Notes: generated by a model not told the origin, from the sequence alone. Counted from the first letter of the stretch, positions 16,143 to 26,750 are shown. The stretch is DNA of 64,000 bases from Actinoplanes sp. KI2 (GCF_025630775.1 NZ_JAOSZE010000015.1:124001-188000); one strand, 5' to 3'. Numbers and translations are program-made.

Positions 16143-16636
16143 TGGACCTGACGTCGTACGTGAACAACCTCGGCCGCGAGTTCGCCACCCTCGCCGAGGC
16201 GGGCGGCCCGGAGGCGCGTGCGCTGGTCGAGCGCCTGACCGGGTCCCTCGAATCGGCGATCCGGATGACGTTGCTGGATGCGTTGTCGGCGGCGGCCGAC
16301 GAGATCACGCAGGATCTGGCGCCGGGGTCGGTGGCGGTGCGGCTGCGCGGGCGGGACCCGGATTTCGTGGTCAGCCTGCCGGCCGCGGAGGCGCCGGAGC
16401 CCGCCGCCGAGGGCGAGCTGCAGGTCGCCGAGGACGGGCCGGCGGCGCGGATCAACGTACGCATGCCGGAGCATCTGAAGGCCGCGATCGAGGAAGCCGC
16501 CGCCCGGGAGGGCCGGTCGGTCAACGCCTGGCTGAGCCGGGCCGCCGCGGCCGCCCTCCAGCGCACCGATCAGCGCCCCGAACCGCGCGGCGGCGCGGCC
16601 CGCGGCGCGCGGCAGTTCAGCGGATGGGTCCGCTGA
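16142..16636 (+). CDS. Ribbon-helix-helix (HicB/Arc-like) regulator
   Basis: The 164-aa protein has a C-terminal ribbon-helix-helix: INVRMPEHLKAAIEEAAAREGRSVNAWLSRAAAAAL (about residues 104-139). The N-terminal half is helical with no recognised domain. Similar proteins are often named toxin-antitoxin HicB antitoxins, but no HicA toxin is adjacent. Instead the gene heads a DUF4097 - ABC exporter group 54 bp downstream, a recurrent actinobacterial arrangement, so it is more likely the operon repressor. GTGCCA repeats reach its start codon. Confidence 0.82.
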   Translation: MDLTSYVNNLGREFATLAEAGGPEARALVERLTGSLESAIRMTLLDALSAAADEITQDLAPGSVAVRLRGRDPDFVVSLPAAEAPEPAAEGELQVAEDGPAARINVRMPEHLKAAIEEAAAREGRSVNAWLSRAAAAALQRTDQRPEPRGGAARGARQFSGWVR

Positions 16637-16690
16637 CGACACGCCACTGACCACTAAAACAGCCAACCGAGTCATCACGAGGGGACAACC

Positions 16691-17533
16691 ATGCCTACTT
16701 TCGAGACGCCTGAATCGATCAGCGTCACTCTCGACCTCAGCGTCGGCTACGTGCGGTTCGTCGCCGGCGACCGCGCCGACACCGTCGTCGACGTGCGACC
16801 CAGCGACGAGGCCGAGGAGTCCGACGTGGAGGCCGCGCGGCAGATCCGCGTCGACCTCGCCGGCGGCGAGCTGCGGGTGATCGGCCCGAAGCGGACCTTC
16901 GACTTCTCCCGCAAGCTGCGCTCGGTCGACGTGACCATCGAGCTGCCCACCGACTCCCGGGTCAACGCCCAGGTGCAGATGGGCGACCTGCGCACGGCCG
17001 GCCGGCTCGGCGAGACTCGGCTGAAGACCTCGGCCGGGAACCTGTCGGTCGAGCGGACCGGCGCCCTGCGCCTGGACACGTCGGCCGGCACCGTCACGGT
17101 CGGCGCGGTCACCGGCGACGCCGAGATCTCCACCGGCGCCGGCAGGGTGCAGGTCGGCGAGGTCCGGGGCTCGGCGGCGGTGAAGAACTCCAACGGCGCC
17201 ACCGTGATCGGCTCGGTCACCGGGGACGTGCGGGTCCGCGCCGCCAACGGCGACATCGAGATCGAGCAGGCCGACGCCGGCGTCGACGCGAAGTCCTCCA
17301 ACGGCGACGTACGCCTCGGTCAGGTGGCCCGCGGCTCGGTCGTGGTCGAGACCGGCATGGGCGGGCTGGACATCGGCATCGCCCAGGGCACCGCCGCCTG
17401 GCTGGAGGCCAAGACCGGCTTCGGCCACGTGCGCAACCAGATGGACAACGCCACCGGGCCGGAGGAGGCCGCCGAGACCGTCCAGGTCCGCGCCCGCACG
17501 TCGTTCGGCGACATCACCGTCCACCGTTCCTGA
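16691..17533 (+). CDS. DUF4097 family beta-strand repeat protein
   Basis: The 280-aa protein is made of repeating short beta strands (for example LRLDTSAGTVTVGAVTGDAEIST, then VIGSVTGDVRVRAANGDIEIEQ), the DUF4097/adhesin-like right-handed beta-helix pattern. There is no signal peptide or membrane helix, so it is probably cytosolic. It sits between the RHH regulator and the ABC exporter genes, with 33 bp to the ATPase. The biochemical role of DUF4097 proteins is not established. Confidence 0.85.
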   Translation: MPTFETPESISVTLDLSVGYVRFVAGDRADTVVDVRPSDEAEESDVEAARQIRVDLAGGELRVIGPKRTFDFSRKLRSVDVTIELPTDSRVNAQVQMGDLRTAGRLGETRLKTSAGNLSVERTGALRLDTSAGTVTVGAVTGDAEISTGAGRVQVGEVRGSAAVKNSNGATVIGSVTGDVRVRAANGDIEIEQADAGVDAKSSNGDVRLGQVARGSVVVETGMGGLDIGIAQGTAAWLEAKTGFGHVRNQMDNATGPEEAAETVQVRARTSFGDITVHRS

Positions 17534-17566
17534 CCCGAACCCGCCATCTCCCCGGAAAGGGACGTC

Positions 17567-18523
17567 ATGACCAGCCAGCACAACCGGCCGGCGATCGCCG
17601 TGACCGGACTCCGGAAGTCGTTCGGTGACCACCTCGTGCTCGACGGCATCGACCTGACCGTCCCGCCGGGGACCGTCTTCTCGCTGCTCGGCGCGAACGG
17701 CGCCGGCAAGACCACCACCGTCAAGATTCTCACCACGCTCAACCGGGCCGACGCCGGCGAGGCCCGGGTCGCCGGCCACGACGTGGCCCGCGAGCCGGAC
17801 GCGGTACGCGCCGCGATCGGTGTCACCGGCCAGTTCTCCGCCGTGGACAAGTTGCTCAACGGGGCGGAAAACCTGCGGCTGATGGCCGACCTGCACCACC
17901 TCTCCCGCGCCGAGGGCCGGGAGCGCGCCGGCCGGCTGCTCGAGCGGTTCGACCTGACCGACGCGGCCCGGAAACCGGCCGCCACCTACTCCGGCGGCAT
18001 GCTGCGCCGGCTCGACCTGGCGATGACCCTGGTCGGGAACCCGCAGGTGATCTTCCTGGACGAGCCGACCACCGGGCTGGACCCGCGCAGCCGCCGCGAG
18101 ATGTGGCAGATCGTGCGGGACCTGGTGGCCGACGGCGTCACCGTCTTCCTCACCACGCAGTACCTGGACGAGGCCGATGAGCTGGCCGACCGGATCGCGG
18201 TGCTGGACGGCGGCCGGGTGGTCGCCGAGGGCACCGCGGAGGAGTTGAAGCGCCGCATCCCCGGCGGGCACGTCCGCCTGCACTTCGCCGGCGAGGACCA
18301 GCTCGACGCCGCCCGGCGGGTGCTCGGTCAGGCCACCCGGGAGGGCGACGCGCTCGCCCTGCGGGTGCCCAGCGACGGCAGCCTGACCGCCTTGAAGACC
18401 CTGATCGACCGGCTCGACGAGCGGGCCGTCAAGGTCGACGAGATGTCCGTGCACACCCCCGACCTCGACGACGTCTTCCTGGCGTTGACCGGCAACCGCA
18501 CCACCGAGAGGGTGACGAACTGA
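17567..18523 (+). CDS. ABC exporter ATP-binding protein, DrrA type
   Basis: The 318-aa protein has Walker A GANGAGKTT (about residues 43-51), the signature YSGGMLRRLDLAMTL (about 143-157), Walker B VIFLDEPTTGLDP and a switch region. The C-terminal extension is characteristic of the daunorubicin-resistance DrrA subgroup. It powers export with the permease encoded immediately downstream (1-bp overlap). The substrate is unknown; drug or lipid export is typical. Confidence 0.92.
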   Translation: MTSQHNRPAIAVTGLRKSFGDHLVLDGIDLTVPPGTVFSLLGANGAGKTTTVKILTTLNRADAGEARVAGHDVAREPDAVRAAIGVTGQFSAVDKLLNGAENLRLMADLHHLSRAEGRERAGRLLERFDLTDAARKPAATYSGGMLRRLDLAMTLVGNPQVIFLDEPTTGLDPRSRREMWQIVRDLVADGVTVFLTTQYLDEADELADRIAVLDGGRVVAEGTAEELKRRIPGGHVRLHFAGEDQLDAARRVLGQATREGDALALRVPSDGSLTALKTLIDRLDERAVKVDEMSVHTPDLDDVFLALTGNRTTERVTN

Positions 18524-19329
18524 TGAGCACCTCGACCCTGGCCCCGGCCGACCTTCGCTTCCACCCGCTGCGCGACTCCGCCACGATGCTGCGCCGCAAC
18601 CTCAAACGGATGCTGCGGTACCCGTCGATGACCATCACGCTCATCGGGATGCCGGTCATCTTCCTGCTGTTGTTCGTCTACGTGTTCGGCGGCACGCTCG
18701 GTGCCGGCCTGCAGGGCGGCGGCGGACGGGCCGCGTACGCCAACTACGTGGCGCCCGCGATCATCCTGATGACCATCACCGCCGTCGTGCAGGGCACCGC
18801 CATCTCGATCGCGATGGACATGACGGAGGGCATCGTCGCCCGGTTCCGCACCATGCACATCGCCCGCGTCTCGGTGCTGACCGGGCACGTCCTGGGCAGC
18901 GTGATCCAGGCGATGATCGCCCTGGCGGTGGTGATCGGGGTGGCGCTGCTGGTCGGCTTCCGGCCCGCCGCCTCGCTCGTCGGCTGGCTGCTCACGGCCG
19001 GCTTCCTGGTGGCGGTGACCTTCGCGCTGGTCTGGTTGTGCGTCGCGCTCGGCCAGGTGAGCAAGACCGTGGAGACGGCCAGCAACATTCCGATGCCGCT
19101 GATCCTGCTGCCGTTCCTCAGCAGCGGCTTCGTCCCGACCGACTCGATGCCGGCCGGCCTGCGCTGGTTCGCCGAGCACCAGCCGTTCACGCCGATCATC
19201 GAGACCATGCGCGCCCTGCTGATGGACAAGCCGGTCGGCAACGACGGGTGGATCGCGCTGGCCTGGTGCGCGGTCATGGCGCTCGGCGGCTACCTGTGGT
19301 CGAGGAAGCTCTACAACCGAGAGTCCTGA
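18523..19329 (+). CDS. ABC exporter permease, DrrB type
   Basis: The 268-aa integral membrane protein has about six helices of the ABC-2 type (MTITLIGMPVIFLLLFVYVF, then ILMTITAVVQGTAISIAMD, then IPMPLILLPFLSSGFVPTDSMP). The PLILLPFLSSGFVPTDSMP segment is diagnostic of the DrrB/NodJ group. It pairs with the preceding ATPase as an exporter. Its last seven codons and stop form the first unit of a 22-bp tandem repeat that continues downstream. Confidence 0.92.
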   Translation: MSTSTLAPADLRFHPLRDSATMLRRNLKRMLRYPSMTITLIGMPVIFLLLFVYVFGGTLGAGLQGGGGRAAYANYVAPAIILMTITAVVQGTAISIAMDMTEGIVARFRTMHIARVSVLTGHVLGSVIQAMIALAVVIGVALLVGFRPAASLVGWLLTAGFLVAVTFALVWLCVALGQVSKTVETASNIPMPLILLPFLSSGFVPTDSMPAGLRWFAEHQPFTPIIETMRALLMDKPVGNDGWIALAWCAVMALGGYLWSRKLYNRES

Positions 19330-19416
19330 GCTCTACAACCGAGAGTCCTGAGCTCTACGACCGAGCGTCCTGGGCTCTACGACCGAGAGTCCTGGGCTCG
19401 GCGACCGCGGGTCCTA
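19307..19416 (+). repeat. Five 22-bp tandem repeats starting in the permease 3' end
   Basis: The units start at 19307, 19329, 19351, 19373 and 19395. The first two are identical (AGCTCTACAACCGAGAGTCC then TG), and later ones drift progressively. Unit 1 encodes the permease C-terminus and its TGA overlaps the unit 1/2 junction. The array ends 11 bp before the MobA-like gene start. Confidence 0.9.
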
Positions 19417-19426
19417 GGATCGGGCC

Positions 19427-19984
19427 GTGGAGACGGCGGGGCTGGTGCTGGCGGCGGGTGGCGGGCGCCGCTATGGCATGCCCAAGGCGCTCGTCGCGTA
19501 CGAGGGAAAACTGCTGGTGGAACGCGCAGCCGAAACCTTGCGCCAAGCCGGCGTGGAACACAGCGTGGTGGTGCTCGGGGCGCAAGCCCCGAGCGTCCGC
19601 GAGCGAGCGGCCGACCTCCCACCCACCGTGATCAACCCGGACTGGGCCGGCGGGATGGGCTCGTCGCTGCGGGTGGGGCTGGAGGCGCTGACGCAAACGA
19701 CGGCACAGGCCGTAGTCGTGCTGCTGGTCGACATGCCCAACGTGACCGCGGAAGCGGTGCGCAGAGTGACCGCCTTCGCCGCCGATGACGCTCTGGTGAT
19801 GGGCGGTTACGGCACCCGGCGTGGTCACCCGGTGCTGCTCGGCCGCCGGCACTGGCCCGGCGTGATCGCGACGGCCACCGGCGACCGGGGCGCCCGCGAC
19901 TACCTGCGAGCGCACGCCGACCAGGTGCGGGTCGTCCCGGTGGACGACGTCGCCGACGATTTCGATCTGGACGTGCAGCCGTGA
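19427..19984 (+). CDS. MobA-like nucleotidyltransferase
   Basis: The 185-aa protein has the nucleotide-binding N-terminus AGLVLAAGGGRRYGMPKALV (about residues 4-23) and LLVDMPNVTAEAVRR with a metal-binding Asp. RGHPVLLGRRHWP near 125-137 matches the MobA/MocA/PucB class of molybdenum-cofactor nucleotidyltransferases. Such enzymes attach GMP or CMP to molybdopterin, but related ones use other substrates. The GTG start lies just after the 22-bp repeats. A 4-bp overlap couples it to the O-methyltransferase gene. Confidence 0.85.
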   Translation: METAGLVLAAGGGRRYGMPKALVAYEGKLLVERAAETLRQAGVEHSVVVLGAQAPSVRERAADLPPTVINPDWAGGMGSSLRVGLEALTQTTAQAVVVLLVDMPNVTAEAVRRVTAFAADDALVMGGYGTRRGHPVLLGRRHWPGVIATATGDRGARDYLRAHADQVRVVPVDDVADDFDLDVQP

Positions 19985-20562
19985 CCGATCTGCGCGCACT
20001 CCTCGACGACCTGTACGCCGAGGGCCAGGCCTTCGACGCCACCAGGCCGGACCGCCGCGACCGCCGCCGCAACCTGGAACCGGACGCCGCCGAACTGCTC
20101 ACCATGCTGCTCAGGGTGGGCGGCGCCCGCGACATCGTGGAGATCGGCACCTCGAACGGCTACTCCACACTCTGGCTGGCCGCCGCGGCCCGCGACACCG
20201 GCGGCACGGTGACCACCGTGGACGTGGCTCCGCCCGCCGAGGCCCTGGCCAATGCCGAGCGAGCCGGGCTGCGCGCCCAGATCACCTTCGAGACCGGCGA
20301 CGGCGGCGCCTATCTGACCGGCCGCCCCGACCACAGCGTCGACCTGCTCTTCCTGGACGCCGACCGCCCCGAGTACCCGAGCTGGTGGCCACACCCGAAG
20401 CGGGTGCTGCGGCCCGGCGGCGTGCTCGCCATCGACAACGTGCTCTCCCACCCCGACGAGGTGCGCCCCTTCCTGGCCCTGATCGCCGCCGACCCCGCCC
20501 TGACCGCCGCCACCTTCGCCGTCGGCAAGGGCCTGCACGTGGCGGTCCACCTACCCGGGTAG
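19981..20562 (+). CDS. SAM-dependent O-methyltransferase (class I, small)
   Basis: The 193-aa protein has the SAM-binding motif IVEIGTSNGYSTLWLA (about residues 50-65), then VTTVDVAPPAEALANA, LLFLDADRPEYPSWW and VLAIDNVLSHPDEV. These match the catechol O-methyltransferase-like family 3 with its metal-binding Asp residues. The methyl acceptor is unknown. It is translated from GTG overlapping the previous stop and is followed by a strong terminator. Confidence 0.9.
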   Translation: MTDLRALLDDLYAEGQAFDATRPDRRDRRRNLEPDAAELLTMLLRVGGARDIVEIGTSNGYSTLWLAAAARDTGGTVTTVDVAPPAEALANAERAGLRAQITFETGDGGAYLTGRPDHSVDLLFLDADRPEYPSWWPHPKRVLRPGGVLAIDNVLSHPDEVRPFLALIAADPALTAATFAVGKGLHVAVHLPG

Positions 20563-20585
20563 GACGAGTGCGCAGAGCACGCAGA

Positions 20586-20621
20586 AAGGCCGGAGATCCG
20601 TGGCGGCGGTTCTCCGGCCTT
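20586..20621 (+). terminator. Strong intrinsic-type terminator
   Basis: AAGGCCGGAGA (20586-20596) pairs perfectly with TCTCCGGCCTT (20611-20621) around a 14-base loop, 23 bp after the methyltransferase stop. Confidence 0.8.
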
Positions 20622-20733
20622 CGCTGCTACCAAGCTATCGCGAGTCCGCGCCTTTCGGGTGCTGATTCTCGACCGGCGTGGCGTCGATCCGGCCGGCCGG
20701 TCCGGACCCGGCACGACCGTTCGTCATCCGGGC

Positions 20734-21780
20734 ATGGAAACCTTTCGCATCGACGTTCCGCAGCGCGATCTCGACGACCTCCACGACCGCCTGGATCGGG
20801 CCCGCTGGCCGATCTCGTTCCCGGACGAGGACTGGGACTACGGCGTGCCCGCCCAGTACGTGCGCACCCTGGCCGAGTACTGGCGGCACGGCTACGACTG
20901 GCGGCGCACCGAGGCGCGGCTCAACGCGTACCCGCAGTTCCGCACGGTCATCGACGGCCAGCCGATCCATTTCGCGCACGTCCGGTCCCCGCGGCCGGAT
21001 GCGCTGCCGCTGATCCTCACGCACGGCTGGCCGGGTTCGGTCGCCGAGTTCCTGGACGTGCTCGGGCCGCTCTCCCGCGACTTCCACCTGGTCGTGCCCT
21101 CGCTGCCGGGCTTCGGGTTCTCCGGGCCGACCCGCGAGCGCGGCTGGAACCCGACCCGGATCGCACACGCCTGGGCGGCGCTGATGCGCGAGCTCGGGTA
21201 CGAACGGTTCGGCGCGGCCGGCAACGACTGGGGTTCGACGATCTCGCCCGAGTTGGCCCGGGTCGCGCCGGACGCGGTCGTCGGGGTGCACGTCACCCAG
21301 ATCTGGACCGACGGGCCGGTCGAGGACCCGACGCCGGAGGAGCGGGCCGCGCTGGACAACCACGCCTGGTTCGCCGAGCACATGAACGCCTACGCCGTGG
21401 TGCAGGCCCAGCAACCCCAATCCCTGGCGTACGCGCTGACCGACTCGCCGATCGGCCTGCTCGGCTGGCACTGCCTGATCTACCGCGAGGGGGTGGACGC
21501 CGACTACGTCCTGGACAACGTCTCGATCCACTGGCTGACCGGGACGGCCGGGAGCGCGATCCGGATCTACCGCGAGTTCGCCCGGCAAGCGCCGTCGACC
21601 GGTCGGCCGGCGGCGCCGCTGGGATACGCCCAGTTCCGCGACGACTACCAGCCGATTCGCCGGTTCGTGCCGCCGGGCACCGTGTGGACCAGATATGACG
21701 CCGGTGGGCATTTCGCCGCGCATCAAACCCCTGACCTGCTGGTCAACGATGTGACCGAGTTCTTCGCGCGCCTAAAGTAA
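20734..21780 (+). CDS. Epoxide hydrolase family protein (EHN plus alpha/beta hydrolase)
   Basis: The 348-aa protein starts with the epoxide-hydrolase N-terminal domain (FRIDVPQRDLDDLHDRL, then YGVPAQYVRTLAEYW). The alpha/beta-hydrolase core has the oxyanion motif HGWPGS near residue 97, nucleophile Asp in AGNDWGS near 165 and a late GGHFAAHQTPDLL containing the catalytic His. This is the microsomal-type epoxide hydrolase architecture, converting epoxides to diols. The ATG at 20734 gives the canonical N-terminus; an upstream in-frame ATG at 20659 adds 25 residues without homology. Confidence 0.9.
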   Translation: METFRIDVPQRDLDDLHDRLDRARWPISFPDEDWDYGVPAQYVRTLAEYWRHGYDWRRTEARLNAYPQFRTVIDGQPIHFAHVRSPRPDALPLILTHGWPGSVAEFLDVLGPLSRDFHLVVPSLPGFGFSGPTRERGWNPTRIAHAWAALMRELGYERFGAAGNDWGSTISPELARVAPDAVVGVHVTQIWTDGPVEDPTPEERAALDNHAWFAEHMNAYAVVQAQQPQSLAYALTDSPIGLLGWHCLIYREGVDADYVLDNVSIHWLTGTAGSAIRIYREFARQAPSTGRPAAPLGYAQFRDDYQPIRRFVPPGTVWTRYDAGGHFAAHQTPDLLVNDVTEFFARLK

Positions 21781-21801
21781 GACACCGCGGCGACCGATCG
21801 A

Positions 21802-23448
<1,647 letters not shown>

Positions 23449-23454
23449 GTGAGC

Positions 23455-23498
23455 GCGCTCGCCCGGCGGCCGGGGGCACGGAGTCACCGGGCGAGCGC
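23455..23498. terminator. Bidirectional terminator between convergent genes
   Basis: GCGCTCGCCCGG (23455-23466) pairs perfectly over 12 bp with CCGGGCGAGCGC (23487-23498). It lies between the protease stop and the convergent FMN reductase stop, so it can serve both. Confidence 0.7.
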
Positions 23499-23517
23499 TT
23501 CATGTGCACCGGAAAAT

Positions 23518-24093
23518 CTAGTGCGCGGAATTGTCAGCGGCCTGTATTGAGGCTGTGCTCTGGCTGTGTGCGTACGTCTCGGCGATCGCCTTCGACTCCG
23601 GCAGGTCCGCCTCGACCACCGGCAGACCGGGCGCGACGTCCGCGCCCAGCTCGGTGAGCAGCTGCCGCAGCAGCGCCTCCGCGGCGGCAGCCTGGGGCGC
23701 CACGCCCGCGGTCACCACCGGGACGGCCCGCTTGCCGGCGAGAGCCTGCGCCGGCAGCTGGTCCAGCAGCACCTTGAGCACCCCGGTGTAGCTGCCCTTG
23801 TAGGTGGGCGTCGCCACCACCAGCACCTCGGCCGCGCGCAGCAGCTGAACGGCCTTCGCGGTCGGCTCGTCCCCGGGCGTGAGCAGGCCGGCGCCCAGCT
23901 CGCCGACCTCGACGACCTCGACGACCTCGACCGGCACCGACTTCTCCGCGGCGCCCGAGGCCGGCGCGCCGGCCTTCTCCGCGGTGCCCGAGGCCGGCGC
24001 GACGGCGGCGAGCGCCGTGCCGACCGCGACGGCCAGCGTGGACGTGCGCGATCCGGGGCGCGGGTTGCCGGACACGACGACGATGCGACTCAT
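23518..24093 (-). CDS. NADPH-dependent FMN reductase (SsuE/MsuE-like)
   Basis: The 191-aa protein has the flavodoxin-like FMN-binding start RIVVVSGNPRPGSRTSTLA (residues 3-21). Further motifs are VLVVATPTYKGSYTGVLKVLLDQL near 90-113 and AVPVVTAGVAPQAA. It would supply reduced FMN to the neighbouring LLM monooxygenase, whose stop overlaps its ATG (ATGA). Residues about 30-60 form a low-complexity insert from short DNA repeats (an 11-residue AEK/GAPASG repeat at 23941-24001 and CGACCTCGA three times at 23904-23930), unusual for the family. Confidence 0.9.
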   Translation of the reverse strand: MSRIVVVSGNPRPGSRTSTLAVAVGTALAAVAPASGTAEKAGAPASGAAEKSVPVEVVEVVEVGELGAGLLTPGDEPTAKAVQLLRAAEVLVVATPTYKGSYTGVLKVLLDQLPAQALAGKRAVPVVTAGVAPQAAAAEALLRQLLTELGADVAPGLPVVEADLPESKAIAETYAHSQSTASIQAADNSAH

Positions 24094-25157
24094 GACTCTC
24101 CCGATGTGAGCAGGGGCAGGACGTTCTCCCCGAACCGGTACGCCTCTTCGAGGTGCGGCTGGCCGGAGAGGATGAAGTGGTCGATGCCGAGCGCTTGATA
24201 CTCGGCGATCCGCGCGGCGACCTCGGCGTGGCTGCCCACCAGGGCGGTGCCGGCGCCGGGCCGCACCAGGCCGAAACCGGCCCACAGGTTGGGCGACACC
24301 TCGAGGGAGTCGCCGGTGGTGAGGGCGGCCATCCGGCGCTGCCCCTCGGACTCGGTGCGGGCGAATTGGCGGCGCGCCGCCTCGATCTCGGCGGCGGGGA
24401 CCCGGGCGATCAGGGCGCGGGCGACCCGCCACGCCTCGTCCGCGGTGTCCCTGGTGATCACGTGCAGCCGGATGCCGTACGTGAGCTGCCGGCCGGCGTC
24501 CTTCGCGAGCGTTCGCACGGCGTCCAGTTTGGCCGCCACCGCGGCCGGCGGCTCACCCCACGTCAGGTAGGTGTCGGCGTGCCGGGCCGCGACCGGCAGG
24601 GCGGCCGGCGACGAGCCGCCGAAGAAGATCGGCGGGATCGGGTCGGGCGCCGCGCGGACGGTCGCGCCCTGCACGTCGAAGAACTCACCCCGGTTCGTGT
24701 ACGGGATGCCCGCCCACGCCCCGCGTACCACCTCGAGGAACTCCGCGGTCCGGGCGTAGCGCCGGTCGTGCCCGAGGTGGTCGCCGAAGCGCCGCTGCTC
24801 CTCGCCCTCGCCGCCGGTGACCACGTTGAGCGCCAGCCGGCCGCCGGAGATCCGCTGGTAGGTCGCGGCCATCTGGGCGGCCAGCGTCGGCGAGAGCAGC
24901 CCGGGCCGGAACGCGACCAGGAACTTCAGCCGCTCGGTCTCGCCGAGCAGCGCGGCGGTGGTGATCCAGGAGTCCTCGCAGAACGTGCCGGTCGGGGTGA
25001 GCACCGCCTCGAAGCCGGTCCGCTCGGCCGCCTTGGCGACCAGCGCGAGGTAGCCGAGATCCGGCGGCCGGGAGGTGTCGGCGGCGAGCCGGGACTGCCC
25101 GCCGCTGACGATGTCGTGGCTGTCGCCGGAGGTCGGCAGGAACCAGTGAAAGCGCAT
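24090..25157 (-). CDS. LLM-class FMN-dependent monooxygenase (SsuD-like)
   Basis: The 355-aa bacterial-luciferase-like protein starts MRFHWFLPTSGDSHD, near-diagnostic of alkanesulfonate/sulfone monooxygenases. It has GRLALNVVTGGEGEEQRRFGD near residues 110-130 and FFGGSSPAALPVA near 187. The family cleaves C-S bonds, releasing sulfite, with FMNH2 from a partner reductase. The adjacent FMN reductase, flavin reductase and SsuABC-like transporter support organosulfur scavenging. The exact sulfonate or sulfone is unknown. Confidence 0.92.
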   Translation of the reverse strand: MRFHWFLPTSGDSHDIVSGGQSRLAADTSRPPDLGYLALVAKAAERTGFEAVLTPTGTFCEDSWITTAALLGETERLKFLVAFRPGLLSPTLAAQMAATYQRISGGRLALNVVTGGEGEEQRRFGDHLGHDRRYARTAEFLEVVRGAWAGIPYTNRGEFFDVQGATVRAAPDPIPPIFFGGSSPAALPVAARHADTYLTWGEPPAAVAAKLDAVRTLAKDAGRQLTYGIRLHVITRDTADEAWRVARALIARVPAAEIEAARRQFARTESEGQRRMAALTTGDSLEVSPNLWAGFGLVRPGAGTALVGSHAEVAARIAEYQALGIDHFILSGQPHLEEAYRFGENVLPLLTSGES

Positions 25158-25158
25158 G

Positions 25159-25659
25159 TCAGGCCGCCCGCCGCAGGTGCGCGTAGTGACCGTCGTGGTA
25201 GACCAGCGGGGCCGCGCTCAGGTCGTCGTGGTGCTCGCCGATCTCCGGCGAGGCGAGCACGATCGAGTGGTCGCCGGCCTCGACCCGGCGCACCACCCGG
25301 CAGACGATCCGGGCCAGCACGCCGTCGAGCAGCGGCACCCCCTCCGGCCCCGGCCGCCACCCGCCGTGCGCGGCGAAGCGGTCGATGCCGCGGGTCGCGA
25401 AGGTGCGGGCCACGTGCTCCTGTTCCTGGGTGAGTACGTGCACCGCGACCAGGTCGGCGGCGGCCACGGCCGGCCACGCCGAGGCGGTGTGCGCGAGGCA
25501 GAACGAGACCAGCGGCGGGTCGAGCGAGACCGAGGTGAACGAGGTGGCGGTGAAGCCGGCCGGCGGCTGCCCGGGCGCCGTGATCACCACCACGGCGGCG
25601 GCGTGCCGGCGGAGCAGCTGCCGGAAGAGATCGGTATCGACGAGCGAGGTGACGGTCAC
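25159..25659 (-). CDS. Flavin reductase family protein
   Basis: The 166-aa protein matches flavin reductase-like (split-barrel) domains: residues 7-40 with AAAVVVITAPGQPPAGFTATSFTSVSLDPPLVSFCL, and HSIVLASPEIGE near the C-terminus. It would reduce FMN or FAD for the LLM monooxygenases on either side (1-bp and 8-bp gaps). The GTG at 25659 has GGAG 6 bp upstream and gives the canonical N-terminus; a longer frame extending to 26172 is just shadow over the next gene. Confidence 0.9.
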   Translation of the reverse strand: MTVTSLVDTDLFRQLLRRHAAAVVVITAPGQPPAGFTATSFTSVSLDPPLVSFCLAHTASAWPAVAAADLVAVHVLTQEQEHVARTFATRGIDRFAAHGGWRPGPEGVPLLDGVLARIVCRVVRRVEAGDHSIVLASPEIGEHHDDLSAAPLVYHDGHYAHLRRAA

Positions 25660-25667
25660 GGGTTCTC

Positions 25668-26750
25668 CTAGCGTGCTGCGCCGGTGAGCTCGCGGTGGCG
25701 CAGCTCCTGCCGGACGAGCGGGATCAGGTGCCGGCCGTAGTCGACGGCGTCGTCGACCGGGTCGTAGCCGCGGATCAGAATGGTGGTGACGCCCAGGTCG
25801 ACATAGTCGAGCAGGGCCCGGGCGACGGTCTCGGGGTCGCCCACCAGGGCGGTGGAGTTGCCCTGCGCGCCGCTCGCGGCGGCGGTGGCCGTCCACAATG
25901 CCCGGTCGTGCCGGTCCTGCTTGGCCGCGGCGGCGAGGAGCCGCTGGGAGCCGACGTTCTCCGGACTGCGTCCGCCCAGCACTCCGGCGAACGGGCCGTT
26001 GGCCTTGATGCCGGCCAGGATTCGCGACGCGCGTTCCCAGGCCAGCTCGTCGGTGGCGGCCAGGATCGGGCGGAACGAGACGCTGATCCCGAGCGGGCCG
26101 CGCCCGGCGGCGGCAGCGGCGGCCTGCACCGAGGCGATCTGCTCGGCGGTCTCGGCCAGCGGCTCGCCCCACAGCGCGAAGGTGTCGGCGGTCCGGCCGC
26201 CGACTCGGTAGGCGGCCGCGGACGACCCGCCGAAGTAGAGCGGGATCCGGTGCGCCGGTTGCACCTCGGCGGCGAAGTTCTCGAACCGGTAGAAGCGGCC
26301 CTCGTGCGAGAACGGCTCGGCGGACGACCAGGCCCGGCGCAGGATGGTCAGGTACTCCTCGGTCCGCGCGTACCGGTCGTCCTTGGTCAGGTAGTCGCCG
26401 TCGCGGCGCTGCTCGGCGTCCGAGCCGCCGGTGATCGTGTGCACCGCGACCCGGCCGCCGCTGAACTGGTCGAGGGTGGCGAAGGTGCGCGAGGCGAGCG
26501 TGGGTGCGACGAAGCCGGGGCGGTGTGCGATCAGCAGGCCGATCCGCTCGGTGTGCGCGGCCGCGTACGCCGCGACCTGGGTGGCGTCCGGCGAGGACGA
26601 GCCGTACGCGATGAGCATGCGGTCGAACCCGGCGTCCTCGTGGGCCCGGGCGAATCGCCGCACGTAGGCGGGGTCGACCACGGGCCCGGCGGGCGGCCGG
26701 GTCTCCGACTGGTCCCGCGTGGCGATCATGCCGACGAATTCGACGGTCAT
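25668..26750 (-). CDS. LLM-class flavin-dependent monooxygenase (second SsuD-like)
   Basis: The 360-aa protein starts MTVEFVGMIATRDQSE and has GRVAVHTITGGSDAEQRRDGDYL near residue 112, LYFGGSSAAAYRVGG near 190 and a C-terminal TILIRGYDPVDDAVDYGRHLIPLVR. It is a paralogue, not a duplicate, of the 24090-25157 enzyme. It is first in a four-gene minus-strand unit; ATG 26750 has GGGAGC upstream. Probable role: oxygenolytic desulfonation of a second substrate class. Confidence 0.92.
   Translation of the reverse strand: MTVEFVGMIATRDQSETRPPAGPVVDPAYVRRFARAHEDAGFDRMLIAYGSSSPDATQVAAYAAAHTERIGLLIAHRPGFVAPTLASRTFATLDQFSGGRVAVHTITGGSDAEQRRDGDYLTKDDRYARTEEYLTILRRAWSSAEPFSHEGRFYRFENFAAEVQPAHRIPLYFGGSSAAAYRVGGRTADTFALWGEPLAETAEQIASVQAAAAAAGRGPLGISVSFRPILAATDELAWERASRILAGIKANGPFAGVLGGRSPENVGSQRLLAAAAKQDRHDRALWTATAAASGAQGNSTALVGDPETVARALLDYVDLGVTTILIRGYDPVDDAVDYGRHLIPLVRQELRHRELTGAAR

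Noticed and set aside
16142..16636. HicAB toxin-antitoxin locus
   Set aside because: A HicB-like RHH protein is present but no HicA-like toxin frame lies on either side.
13933..18454. Very long minus-strand frames (about 870 residues each) opposite fabV and the DrrAB operon
   Set aside because: They are low-complexity His/Arg/Asp/Gly-rich translations caused by high third-position GC opposite real genes with clear domains.
25660..26172. N-terminal extension of the flavin reductase
   Set aside because: The extension is a shadow of the LLM monooxygenase; GTG 25659 with GGAG gives the family N-terminus.
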